A stretch of DNA of 64,000 nucleotides. It comes from Plasticicumulans lactativorans. Its GTDB lineage: Bacteria; Pseudomonadota; Gammaproteobacteria; Competibacterales; Competibacteraceae. The notes under the pieces were generated by a model that saw only the letters and a program-made list of their open reading frames with translations, was not told the origin of the DNA and did no database searches. Shown piece after piece: positions 1 through 7,759 of this stretch (position 1 is the first letter of the stretch; each line of letters starts with the position of its first letter). The stretch covers positions 62,001 to 126,000 of the forward strand of contig NZ_SLWY01000015.1 of the NCBI RefSeq assembly GCF_004341245.1, written 5' to 3'. The position numbers and the translations under genes were made by a program.

Positions 1-430
<430 letters not shown>

Positions 431-688
431 TCAGGCAGGCTGCACACTCACGTACTTGCGGGCCTTCGGACCCTTGGTTTCGAACACGATGCGGCCGTCC
501 GCCTTCGCGAACAGGGTGTGATCGGTGCCCAGCCCGACGTTTGCGCCGGCGTGGAACTGCGTGCCCCGCTGGCGCACGATGATGTTGCCCGCGCGCACGG
601 CCTGGCCGCCGTAGAGCTTGACGCCGAGCCGTTTGGACTCGGAATCGCGACCGTTGCGGCTGCTGCCGCCCGCTTTCTTGTGTGCCAT
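431..688 (-). CDS. rpmA: 50S ribosomal protein L27
   Basis: This 85-residue protein starts [19 protein letters not shown], the highly conserved L27 N-terminus that reaches towards the peptidyl-transferase centre, and has the normal family length. There is no cleavable N-terminal extension of the Firmicutes type. It lies 15 bp downstream of rplU, forming the classic rplU-rpmA pair, with obgE following. Confidence 0.98.
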   Translation of the reverse strand: MAHKKAGGSSRNGRDSESKRLGVKLYGGQAVRAGNIIVRQRGTQFHAGANVGLGTDHTLFAKADGRIVFETKGPKARKYVSVQPA

Positions 689-703
689 GGATAATCCCCT
701 GAA

Positions 704-1018
704 TCAGCCGGCGCTGATGCCGGTGATCTTGAGTTCGGTGTAGTGCTGGCGGTGCCCCATCTGCTTGCGATGGTGCTTGCGCCGACGGAACTTGACGATC
801 TCGATCTTCTTGGCGCGGCCGTGACCCTGCACCGTCGCCGTCACCTTGCCGCCCGCCACCAGCGGATCGCCAACGGTCACGGTTTCGCCATCGGAAATCA
901 GCAACACCTGATCGATCTCGACCGCAGCCCCTTCGGCGACGTCGAGCTTCTCGACCTTGAGGGTCTGCCCCTCGGCGACGCGGTACTGTTTGCCCCCGGT
1001 CCTAATCACAGCGTACAT
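704..1018 (-). CDS. rplU: 50S ribosomal protein L21
   Basis: This 104-residue L21 begins [14 protein letters not shown], the family N-terminus, and carries the basic [16 protein letters not shown] segment near the C-terminus that binds 23S rRNA. An upstream in-frame start would add six residues not found in the family. I chose 1018 because it matches the family and has a GGAGA ribosome-binding site just upstream. A strong sigma-70-type promoter lies about 50 bp upstream. Confidence 0.97.
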   Translation of the reverse strand: MYAVIRTGGKQYRVAEGQTLKVEKLDVAEGAAVEIDQVLLISDGETVTVGDPLVAGGKVTATVQGHGRAKKIEIVKFRRRKHHRKQMGHRQHYTELKITGISAG

Positions 1019-1066
1019 TGCTGAATCTCCAGCCAATTTTGATCAAGCGACTACTAAAGGGCGCGA

Positions 1067-1096
1067 ATTGTAGCGACCCGCGACCAACAGGGTCAA
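1067..1096 (-). promoter_or_regulatory. Sigma-70 promoter for rplU-rpmA(-obgE)
   Basis: On the minus strand, TTGACC (1091-1096) is followed by an 18-bp spacer and TACAAT (1067-1072), each matching the consensus at 5 of 6 positions. It lies about 50 bp before the rplU start, consistent with a ribosomal protein promoter. The divergent ispB start is at 1249. Confidence 0.75.
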
Positions 1097-1248
1097 CCGG
1101 ATTATTCACTGTGCCCCGACCGGGCGGCACGGTAAACTATTGCTACGGTTACGACTCCAAAGAACAGTAATGCCCCCGCAGCGGTCGTTCCGGCTTCTCG
1201 ACGCCACTGCGGGCACTCGTCGAACTCCACTCGCCGATTCCCAGCCTC

Positions 1249-2217
1249 ATGAACATCCAAGACGTACGGGCACTGGCCGCCGACGACATGCAGGCCGTCG
1301 ACCAGCTCATTCAGCGTGAACTGCATTCCGACGTCGCACTGGTGAACCAACTCGGCGCGTACATCATCAACAGCGGCGGCAAGCGCTTGCGCCCGGTGAT
1401 CACGGTGCTCGCTGCCCGTGCCTGCGGACATGCAGGGGGGCAGCACATCACGCTCGCCGCGATCATCGAGTTCATCCATACCGCGACCCTGTTGCACGAC
1501 GACGTGGTCGATGCCTCGACGATGCGGCGCGGTCGTGAGACCGCCAATGCCGTCTGGGGCAACGAGGCGAGCGTGCTGGTCGGCGACTTCCTGTACTCGC
1601 GTGCGTTCCAGATGATGGTCGGCATCGACAGCATGGCGGTGATGCGGATCCTCGCCGATACCACCAACCGCATCGCCGAAGGCGAGGTGATGCAGCTGCT
1701 CAACTGCCACGACCCCGACACCACCGAGGAGCGCTACTTCGAGGTCATCCACTGCAAGACCGCCAAGCTGTTCGAGGCGGCGGCCCGGCTCGGCGCCGTG
1801 ATCTCGAATCGCAGCGGCGAGACCGAGGCAGCGCTCGCGAGCTACGGGCTGCACCTCGGCACGGCGTTCCAGCTCGTCGACGACCTGCTCGACTACAGCG
1901 CATCGAGTGCCGAGATCGGCAAGAACGTCGGCGACGATCTGGCCGAAGGCAAACCCACGCTGCCGCTGATCTACGCGCTGCGTCACGGCAATGCCGACGA
2001 GGTCCGGGTGATCCGCGAGGCGATCGAGAGCGGCGGGCGCGAGCACATCGAAGTCGTCACGCGCACTATTGAACGCACCGGTGCCCTTGCCTATACTGCG
2101 CGCCTCGCAAGGCAGGAGGCCGACAAGGCCATCGCCGCCGCGCAATTCCTGCCATCTTCTCCCTTCAAGGACGCCCTTGTCGGGCTGGCGGATTACTCGG
2201 TCGATCGTTCCTTCTGA
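1249..2217 (+). CDS. ispB: Octaprenyl-diphosphate synthase (polyprenyl synthetase)
   Basis: This 322-residue trans-polyprenyl synthase makes the long isoprenoid side chain of ubiquinone. It shows the family landmarks: GGKRLRP at about 43-49, the first aspartate-rich motif DDVVD at 84-88, and the second DDLLD at 211-215, which bind the allylic and homoallylic diphosphates through magnesium. It is divergent from rplU-rpmA, the arrangement seen in E. coli and many beta/gammaproteobacteria. A tRNA-Pro gene follows directly. Side-chain length (C40 versus other) cannot be read from sequence by eye. Confidence 0.95.
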   Translation: MNIQDVRALAADDMQAVDQLIQRELHSDVALVNQLGAYIINSGGKRLRPVITVLAARACGHAGGQHITLAAIIEFIHTATLLHDDVVDASTMRRGRETANAVWGNEASVLVGDFLYSRAFQMMVGIDSMAVMRILADTTNRIAEGEVMQLLNCHDPDTTEERYFEVIHCKTAKLFEAAARLGAVISNRSGETEAALASYGLHLGTAFQLVDDLLDYSASSAEIGKNVGDDLAEGKPTLPLIYALRHGNADEVRVIREAIESGGREHIEVVTRTIERTGALAYTARLARQEADKAIAAAQFLPSSPFKDALVGLADYSVDRSF

Positions 2218-2225
2218 AGCGATTT

Positions 2226-2302
2226 CGGGGTGTAGCTCAGTCTGGTAGAGCACCACGTTCGGGACGTGGGGGTCGTAGGTTCGAATCCTGTCACCCCGAC
2301 CA
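2226..2302 (+). tRNA. tRNA-Pro (anticodon CGG)
   Basis: A 77-nt cloverleaf: acceptor strands cggggtg/caccccg, a D-arm, an anticodon stem ccacg/cgtgg with loop ttcggga giving anticodon CGG, a T-arm with ttcgaat, discriminator A and an encoded CCA end (2300-2302). It starts 8 bp after ispB and is followed by a strong terminator. Confidence 0.95.
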
Positions 2303-2309
2303 AATCCAG

Positions 2310-2345
2310 AAACGACGAAGCCGGCGCAAGCCGGCTTCGTCGTTT
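2310..2345 (+). terminator. Rho-independent terminator after tRNA-Pro
   Basis: Near-perfect 15-bp stem (2310-2324 with 2331-2345) and loop cgcaag, ending in TTTT on the plus strand and with A residues at the other foot. It terminates ispB/tRNA-Pro transcription and can also act on the minus strand for the globin operon that ends at 2394. Confidence 0.85.
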
Positions 2346-2393
2346 TCATCCGTCCGCCGGCGGCGCAGGATCCGGGGCACGGACGGCTCCGGC

Positions 2394-2849
2394 TCAGCGG
2401 CTGACGATGGCGGGCTTCATCGGCCCCAGCAGGGCGAGCAGATCCTGCTGCTCCTTCGCCGGCACCTTGAACTTGTCGAGCGACTTGACGAGGTCTTCGA
2501 CGAGCGCGTTGAAGTTCGCCTCCGTCACCCCCATGCCGGCATGCGCGGTCTGCATGTCCCGCCCGGTATAGGTGCAGGGGCCGCCGCTGCCGGCGCAGAT
2601 CTGCTCGACCAGCAGGCGCTTCAGGCGCGGGATGTCGGTGTGGGCGAAGAAGCCGTTGATGCGCCGATCGGCCGCGACGTTGCCGACGAAGTCGTCGACC
2701 ACCGCGGTGATCGCCTCCTTGCCGCCGAGCCGGGTGTACAGGCTCGGCGCGGCCTGCATGGCCTCGCCCGTCGACATCTGCGAGCACCCGCCGAGCAGCG
2801 GAACCAGGAGGGCGGCAACCATCAGCTTGGAACGAAGCGCGGTTTTCAT
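2394..2849 (-). CDS. Group 1 truncated hemoglobin with lipoprotein signal peptide
   Basis: 151 residues. The N-terminus has a lysine/arginine n-region, a hydrophobic core and a lipobox (LLGGC, Cys about residue 25), so the mature protein should be lipid-anchored in the envelope. The rest is a truncated-globin domain: [12 protein letters not shown] at the start of the fold, NGFFAHTD, and a candidate proximal heme histidine in [14 protein letters not shown]. Truncated globins bind O2 or NO and are usually cytosolic, so export is uncommon. It is the last gene after an ECF sigma/anti-sigma pair. Its role (NO or O2 chemistry at the envelope) is inference. Confidence 0.88.
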   Translation of the reverse strand: MKTALRSKLMVAALLVPLLGGCSQMSTGEAMQAAPSLYTRLGGKEAITAVVDDFVGNVAADRRINGFFAHTDIPRLKRLLVEQICAGSGGPCTYTGRDMQTAHAGMGVTEANFNALVEDLVKSLDKFKVPAKEQQDLLALLGPMKPAIVSR

Positions 2850-2962
2850 CAGGGGACTCCCGTGGTTGGATGGCCCCTGTAGATGCGCTCGACGCCATCG
2901 CACGGATGCCGGCGCGTGCAAAAAAATGCCGACCGCCTCACCCCGCGACGCGCGGCACGCGC

Positions 2963-3661
2963 TCAGGCGTCCGGCAGGCGCCGGCCCAGGTAGAGGACCG
3001 GCCCGGTCGGCTGGCCGGTCGGCGAGCCTCCCACCGGTTCGAGGCTGACGGCCAGGCCCGCGCCGGGCAGCACGGCCAGCAGATCGCGCGCGAGCGGCAG
3101 GCGCGTCCCCCCGCTTGCCGACAGCAGGCCGAGCGACCGGGGCGCCTCGCCGCCGGGCGGCAGCAGCCAGAGTTCGAAACTGCGGTCGTCGGCCAGACGC
3201 TGCGGCCGCACCGCACTGACGACGATCCCGCTCGCCTCGCGGCGCACGACCCAGGCCGCCTGGCCGCTGCCGTCGTCGACCACGGCAACATACCCGACCT
3301 CCGGCACCGGCCCCCGCGCCAGGCCGACGTAGATCGCCAGCACCAGCGCCGCCGCGGTCGCCAGCCCGGCCCAGGTCGGCCATAGCCAAGGCCGGCGCTG
3401 CGGCACCGGTCGTGTGAAGGGCAGCACCCCGGCCGGCGCGAGACGCCGTTCGATGCCGGCCCACACCCGCGGATGTGGCGCCGCCGCCGGCAGCAGATCA
3501 ATGATGCCGTAGAGCTGCTCCTGCCAGTCACGCACCTCGCGGCGCAGCAGCGGATCGGCCGCCATCAGGCCTTCGAAGCGACGCCGCGCCGCGCCGCGCA
3601 GGGTGCCGAGCACGTACTCCGCCGCCAGTTGCGAGCGCCGCTCCGGAGTACGGTAGTTCAT
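2963..3661 (-). CDS. Anti-sigma factor, RskA-like (single-pass membrane)
   Basis: 232 residues. The N-terminal cytoplasmic part has the EYVLGTL motif of anti-sigma-K-like proteins. A hydrophobic helix (WAGLATAAALVLAIYVGL, around residues 98-116) spans the membrane, followed by a periplasmic RskA C-terminal-type domain (SFELWLLPPGG). Its start overlaps the ECF sigma stop by 4 nt (ATGA), implying coupled translation and a stoichiometric partner. It should sequester the upstream sigma factor until a membrane or redox signal releases it; the signal is unknown. Confidence 0.88.
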   Translation of the reverse strand: MNYRTPERRSQLAAEYVLGTLRGAARRRFEGLMAADPLLRREVRDWQEQLYGIIDLLPAAAPHPRVWAGIERRLAPAGVLPFTRPVPQRRPWLWPTWAGLATAAALVLAIYVGLARGPVPEVGYVAVVDDGSGQAAWVVRREASGIVVSAVRPQRLADDRSFELWLLPPGGEAPRSLGLLSASGGTRLPLARDLLAVLPGAGLAVSLEPVGGSPTGQPTGPVLYLGRRLPDA

Positions 3662-4200
3662 GCGTGCAGACACCTCTTCAGTTGCTCGAGCCCGCGCCGG
3701 ATCCAGCTCTTGACGCTGCCGAGCGGCGCCGCCATCGCCGCGCTGACCTGCGGATGGCTCAGGCCGCGGAGGAACGCGAGCAGGATGCTTTCGCGCTGCC
3801 GCTCGCCGAGTCCGTCCAGACAGAGGTGCAGGCGCCGCCCGTCCACCGCGGCGAGCGTCAGGTCGAGCGGCCCCGGCGTCTCGTCGGCGACGGCGGCGAG
3901 CTCCTCGTCGCCGAGGGCCTCCTCGCGCCGACGGCGCAGGGCATCGAGCGCACGATGGCGCACCAGCACCGCCAGCCAGGTCGCCGCCGACGCGCGCGCC
4001 GGATCGAACGATGCGGCATCCCGCCAGATCTGCACGTACGCTTCCTGCAGGACGTCCTCGGCCTGCTCCTCGGTGTGCATCATCCGCCGGCACAGCGCCA
4101 TCAGGCGGCCCGAGGTCTGCTCGTACAGGCGCCGGAACGCCGCCCGGTCTCCTTGGGCGCACGCCAGCAGCAAGGCTTCCAGTTCGGCAAGTTCGTTCAT
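3658..4200 (-). CDS. ECF-type RNA polymerase sigma factor (SigK-like)
   Basis: 180 residues with the two-domain layout of ECF sigma factors. Region 2 includes QAEDVLQEAYVQIWRDAASFDP, and a C-terminal region 4 helix-turn-helix includes SHPQVSAAMAAPLGSVKSWI. Region 3 is absent, as expected. It is overlapped by the anti-sigma gene, and the exported globin follows. A 16-bp perfect palindrome lies 30 bp upstream of the start codon, but no GGAAC-type ECF promoter is obvious, so autoregulation is uncertain. Confidence 0.92.
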   Translation of the reverse strand: MNELAELEALLLACAQGDRAAFRRLYEQTSGRLMALCRRMMHTEEQAEDVLQEAYVQIWRDAASFDPARASAATWLAVLVRHRALDALRRRREEALGDEELAAVADETPGPLDLTLAAVDGRRLHLCLDGLGERQRESILLAFLRGLSHPQVSAAMAAPLGSVKSWIRRGLEQLKRCLHA

Positions 4201-4230
4201 CCGGGCACCACGGCGCAGCGCATCAGCGTC

Positions 4231-4246
4231 GGGCGGACGTCCGCCC
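4231..4246. repeat. 16-bp perfect palindrome upstream of the ECF sigma gene
   Basis: gggcggacgtccgccc is a perfect inverted repeat in the 145-bp gap between the Nudix gene stop and the sigma start (4200). It has no T-run on either side, so it is not a normal terminator. It could be an operator or an RNA hairpin in the sigma mRNA leader. Confidence 0.5.
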
Positions 4247-4345
4247 AGCGTCGACCGTGCGCAGCCCGCCGTCCTGCAGCCCTCTCATCGAGTGCGCCGG
4301 CGTACGCCATGTGGATGCAGGCAGCGGAGGCGGGAAGCGCGGGCG

Positions 4346-4786
4346 TCAGTCGACGCGCGGCGCGGGCGGCTGGGCGGTCGCCCGCCAGACGCGGTAGTCG
4401 GCGAGGATCCGCGCGTGGTCGAAGGCCAGCACGGACGGCAGCGCGTCGGGGGCGTGCACGGCGACGGCGCGGGCGTCATCGCGGGCCGTCGGCATGCCCT
4501 GCGCCTCCCCGACGTACACCACGCTCGCGGTGTGGAAACGAGTATCGCGGGCCGGGTCGGAGTACACCCCTAGCAGGGCCCGCAGGCGCACGCCGAGACC
4601 GGTTTCTTCGCGCGCCTCGCGGATCGCCGCCGCCTCCACCCGCTCGCCGACATCGACGAAGCCCCCCGGCAGGGCCCAGCCGGGCGGCGGGTGCCGCCGT
4701 TCGATCAGCACGATCGGCCGCCCCGGACGATCGACGAGTTCGATCACGACATCGACCGTGAGCCGTGGTGTCGTCGGCAGCGGCAC
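4346..4786 (-). CDS. Nudix hydrolase
   Basis: 146 residues with a complete Nudix box: GGFVDVGERVEAAAIREARE followed by ETGLGV (G-x5-E-x7-R-E-x2-E-E-x-G), which binds divalent metal and cleaves nucleoside diphosphates linked to another moiety. The preceding WALPGG is typical of ADP-ribose/nucleotide pyrophosphatase types. The substrate cannot be assigned. It begins 3 bp after the GNAT gene, so the two are one transcription unit. Confidence 0.9.
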   Translation of the reverse strand: MPLPTTPRLTVDVVIELVDRPGRPIVLIERRHPPPGWALPGGFVDVGERVEAAAIREAREETGLGVRLRALLGVYSDPARDTRFHTASVVYVGEAQGMPTARDDARAVAVHAPDALPSVLAFDHARILADYRVWRATAQPPAPRVD

Positions 4787-4789
4787 CGC

Positions 4790-5239
4790 TCAACCCTCGA
4801 GGCTTTTGGCGAGGCAGACGGCATCGGCGGGGCAGCGGCTGGTGAACTCGGCCGAGGCCCGCACCGGGGCGGGCACCTCGGCGCGGGCGCAGGGCCGATA
4901 GCCGAGCGCTTCGAGCAGACCGGCCGCCGTGGTGGTGAGCAGGTACAGCGCCCTGACCCCCTGCCCCTGCACGCGCCGTTCGGCCTGCGCGATCAGGGCC
5001 GGGCCGAGTCCGCTACCCCGCCAGGCGGGGCGCACCGCGAAGGATCGCAGCAGGCCATCGCTGCCGTAGCGTTCGACCCCCAGGCAGCCGATCACCGCGC
5101 TGCCGAGGCGGCAGACCACGAAGTCATCGAGATGCGCCGCCGTGAGATCGGCGTAGTGCAGACCCACGGCGGCGAGCAGGTCACGCACCGCCGGCAGGTC
5201 CTGCGGCAACGCCGGTTCGAACACGACATCCATGCTCAT
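4790..5239 (-). CDS. GNAT-family N-acetyltransferase, ArsN2-like
   Basis: 149 residues with the GNAT acetyl-CoA site: LLRSFAVRPAWRGSGLGPALI (motif A, R-x2-G-x-G/A) and the C-terminal LYLLTTTAAGLLEALGY segment. The short fold with TTTAAGFFE-like motif resembles ArsN2/PA0115-type acetyltransferases, but no arsenic genes are nearby, so the substrate is unknown. It is followed after 3 bp by the Nudix hydrolase. Confidence 0.82.
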   Translation of the reverse strand: MSMDVVFEPALPQDLPAVRDLLAAVGLHYADLTAAHLDDFVVCRLGSAVIGCLGVERYGSDGLLRSFAVRPAWRGSGLGPALIAQAERRVQGQGVRALYLLTTTAAGLLEALGYRPCARAEVPAPVRASAEFTSRCPADAVCLAKSLEG

Positions 5240-5314
5240 GCGGATGAGCCTCCGTTCACGTAGGTGGTGCGTGGCGCACGCGCTCCGGCCTGCGCCGTTT
5301 ACGGGGCGACGACC

Positions 5315-5725
5315 TCAGGCATCGCCGCGCGTGAAGCGGATGATGCTGCGGCGGGCCTTCTTGTCGGGACGCACCACAGGGCGCGGGCTGCCGGCCGCGA
5401 GCAGTCGCCGCTCCTGCGCCTCCCGCTCGCGCCGCTCGACGCTGGCGGCGGACTCTTCGTACAACTGCCGGGCGGCGATGGCAGGACCGCGCTGCTCGGC
5501 CAGCGCCCGGATGGTGATCTCGAAGTGCTGCTGATCGCGGCTGATCTCGAGCCGGTCGCCGGGCTTGACCCCCTTTGCCGGCTTGGTGCGCTCACCATTG
5601 AGGTGCACCCGCCCGCCCTCGACCGCCTCGGTCGCCAGGCTGCGGGTCTTGAAGAAGCGCGCCGTCCACAACCAGCGGTCCAGCCGCACGCGCGCTTCGG
5701 CGCTTGTGTCGGGCGCCGGCTTCAT
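5315..5725 (-). CDS. S4-domain RNA-binding protein, HslR family
   Basis: 136 residues: an S4 domain at the N-terminus ([19 protein letters not shown] ... [21 protein letters not shown]) followed by a basic tail. This matches Hsp15/HslR, which binds 50S subunits carrying stalled nascent chains and helps recycle them. Its start overlaps the minE stop by 4 nt (ATGA), so it is probably translated with the min operon. Confidence 0.88.
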   Translation of the reverse strand: MKPAPDTSAEARVRLDRWLWTARFFKTRSLATEAVEGGRVHLNGERTKPAKGVKPGDRLEISRDQQHFEITIRALAEQRGPAIAARQLYEESAASVERREREAQERRLLAAGSPRPVVRPDKKARRSIIRFTRGDA

Positions 5726-6024
5726 CCGCGCGTCGGCGCCGGCGCTCGGCCCTTGGGGGGGCCGTCGTCGTCCGGGAGGATGATGTTCAGTTCGAGCACC
5801 TCGTAGTCCCCTTCGCGATCGACGTGCACTTTGATCTGGTCCTGCTCGACCTGGACGTACTTGCGCACCACGTCGAGCAGTTCGCGCTTCAGCGCCGGGA
5901 TGTAGTCGGGACTGTGACGGCGACCGCTGCCACGCTCGTGCGCGACGATGATCTGTAGCCGTTCCTTGGCAACCGCGGCGGTGCTCGATTGGCGCTTGGA
6001 ACGGAAATAATCGAAGAGGCCCAT
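5722..6024 (-). CDS. minE: Cell division topological specificity factor MinE
   Basis: 100 residues starting [11 protein letters not shown]. The anti-MinCD amphipathic segment [13 protein letters not shown] is intact, and a C-terminal topological-specificity domain follows. MinE stimulates MinD ATPase and drives pole-to-pole oscillation so that FtsZ rings form at midcell. It lies 2 bp after minD. The C-terminal tail ([12 protein letters not shown]) extends slightly beyond the typical family end. Confidence 0.96.
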   Translation of the reverse strand: MGLFDYFRSKRQSSTAAVAKERLQIIVAHERGSGRRHSPDYIPALKRELLDVVRKYVQVEQDQIKVHVDREGDYEVLELNIILPDDDGPPKGRAPAPTRG

Positions 6025-6026
6025 GT

Positions 6027-6845
6027 TCAGTTACCGAACAGCCGCTTGAAGAAGCCCTTCTTTTCAACCGAGAGGAAACGATGGGGGCGCTGCTCGCCGA
6101 GGAAGCGGGCGACCAGATCACCGTAGGCGCCGCCGGCATCGCTGGCCTCGTCGAGGATCACCGGGACGCCCGAGTTCGACGACTGCAGCACGCTGGGCGA
6201 CTCCGGGATCACCCCGAGCAGCGGGATCGCCAGGATCTCCATCACATCGTCCACCGACAGCATGTCGCCACGCTCGACGCGCTCGGGCGCGTAGCGCGAC
6301 AGCACCAGGTGCTCCTTGACCGGCTCCTCGGCCTGCTCGGCGCGCCGCGACTTGCTCGCCAGGATGCCGAGGATGCGGTCGGAGTCGCGCACCGACGAAA
6401 CCTCGGGATTGGTCACCACCAGCGCCTCGTCGGCGAAATACATCGCCATCATCGCCCCCCGTTCGATGCCGGCAGGGGAATCGCAGACGATGAAGTCGAA
6501 GCTCTGGCGCAGTTCGTCGAGCACCCGTGCCACCCCTTCCTTGTGCAGGGCGTCCTTGTCACGGGTCTGCGACGCCGGCAGCACGTAGAGGTTCTCGCAG
6601 TGCTTGTCCTTGATCAGCGCCTGGTTGATCGTCGCTTCGTTGTTGATGACGTTGACGAAGTCATATACCACCCGGCGCTCGCAGCCCATGATCAGGTCGA
6701 GGTTGCGCAAGCCGACGTCGAAGTCGATGACGACCGTCTTGTGTCCGCGCAGGGCCAGACCGGTAGCGAAGGAGGCGCTGGTGGTGGTCTTGCCGACCCC
6801 TCCCTTGCCGGAGGTCACGACGATGATCTTGGCCAAGATGCTCAC
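6027..6845 (-). CDS. minD: Septum-site determining ATPase MinD
   Basis: 272 residues with the deviant Walker A KGGVGKTT (14-21) of the ParA/MinD class, a Walker B region ([17 protein letters not shown]), switch II DSPAGIE, and a C-terminal amphipathic membrane-targeting helix ([11 protein letters not shown]). It recruits MinC to the membrane and oscillates under MinE control. It sits between minC (upstream) and minE (downstream). Confidence 0.98.
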   Translation of the reverse strand: MSILAKIIVVTSGKGGVGKTTTSASFATGLALRGHKTVVIDFDVGLRNLDLIMGCERRVVYDFVNVINNEATINQALIKDKHCENLYVLPASQTRDKDALHKEGVARVLDELRQSFDFIVCDSPAGIERGAMMAMYFADEALVVTNPEVSSVRDSDRILGILASKSRRAEQAEEPVKEHLVLSRYAPERVERGDMLSVDDVMEILAIPLLGVIPESPSVLQSSNSGVPVILDEASDAGGAYGDLVARFLGEQRPHRFLSVEKKGFFKRLFGN

Positions 6846-6878
6846 TCCTAGGAAACGCGCGTGCCGCCGGCTGTCGAC

Positions 6879-7625
6879 TCAGCGCGCCAGCAGCTCGATG
6901 ATCAGGTGGTCGTCCGCCAGATGGATCTGCACGGGCTTACCCCAGAATTCGCTGCTGGTCTGCTCCAGCACCCGGTAGCGGCCGGCGATGGACACCAGTT
7001 CGGCTTCCAGGCTCAGGCAGAAGATGCGCGCCTCGGCATTGCCCTTGGCACCGGCGAGCGCACGTCCGCGCAGCGGACCGTATATATGGATGTTGCCGTC
7101 GGCCAGCACCTCGGCGCCGGGGCTGACCGTCCCGAGCAGCACGAGGTCGCCGTCGGGCGCATAGAGCTGCTGCCCGGAACGCACCGGGTGGGTGCTCAGC
7201 CGGTTGCCCCGCGACGACGGCGCGCCGCTCCCACGCTCGCTCTCGGCAGCGGCGGCGGCCCGCTCCGGCTCGGCACGGCGCCCGCTGCCGCGCCCCTCCG
7301 GCAACACGCCGATCCCCGCCGCCTGCGCCGCCGCGACCAGCGCCTCGGAGCCGTTGCGCACGCCGACCGGTACCAGTCCGTGGCGGCGCAGGCATGCGAT
7401 CAGCCCGGCCAGATCCAGCGCGGCGTCGGCATCGGCGAGCCCCTCGCAGTCGACGACCACCGGGACGTTGACGAAGAACCCCGGCGCCTGGGCGACTTTT
7501 TCGGCCAGATGGCGCTCGATCGCCGCCGGATCGGTGCGGCGCAGATGCAGGACGGTGAGGGTGAACAGGCTGCCCTTGAGGTCGAAAGGCGCTGCGTCGG
7601 CGGAGCGGTCGTTGGGGGGTGACAT
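6879..7625 (-). CDS. minC: Septum-site determining protein MinC
   Basis: 248 residues. The N-terminal FtsZ-antagonist domain (FDLKGSLFTLTVLHLR) is joined by an Ala/Glu/Arg-rich linker to the C-terminal beta-helix domain (HPVRSGQQLYA, GNIHIYGPLRGRALAGA) that binds MinD. It is first in the minC-minD-minE-hslR-like operon. I took the start at MSPPND because it directly precedes the conserved domain. A plausible promoter lies about 65 bp upstream. Confidence 0.96.
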   Translation of the reverse strand: MSPPNDRSADAAPFDLKGSLFTLTVLHLRRTDPAAIERHLAEKVAQAPGFFVNVPVVVDCEGLADADAALDLAGLIACLRRHGLVPVGVRNGSEALVAAAQAAGIGVLPEGRGSGRRAEPERAAAAAESERGSGAPSSRGNRLSTHPVRSGQQLYAPDGDLVLLGTVSPGAEVLADGNIHIYGPLRGRALAGAKGNAEARIFCLSLEAELVSIAGRYRVLEQTSSEFWGKPVQIHLADDHLIIELLAR

Positions 7626-7689
7626 GCGTATGCAGGAATCCAGAGCGCCGACGGATCGCCCCGGTGTGCCACCGGCGCGGCTGGCCGTG

Positions 7690-7718
7690 ACTCTAAACAC
7701 TACCTTACGGGCGTTCAA
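7690..7718 (-). promoter_or_regulatory. Candidate sigma-70 promoter of the min operon
   Basis: On the minus strand, TTGAAC (7713-7718), a 17-bp spacer and TAGAGT (7690-7695). Each hexamer matches consensus at 4 of 6 positions, placed about 65 bp before minC. Confidence 0.45.
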
Positions 7719-7759
7719 GGCCCGTGCCGGATCGTGCCGACGTGGTACCGGCACCCGTC

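Noticed and set aside
1102-2898. A 598-codon minus-strand open frame covering ispB and tRNA-Pro
   Set aside because: It runs through a tRNA gene and the terminator antisense and mixes unrelated compositional segments, so it is not a gene.
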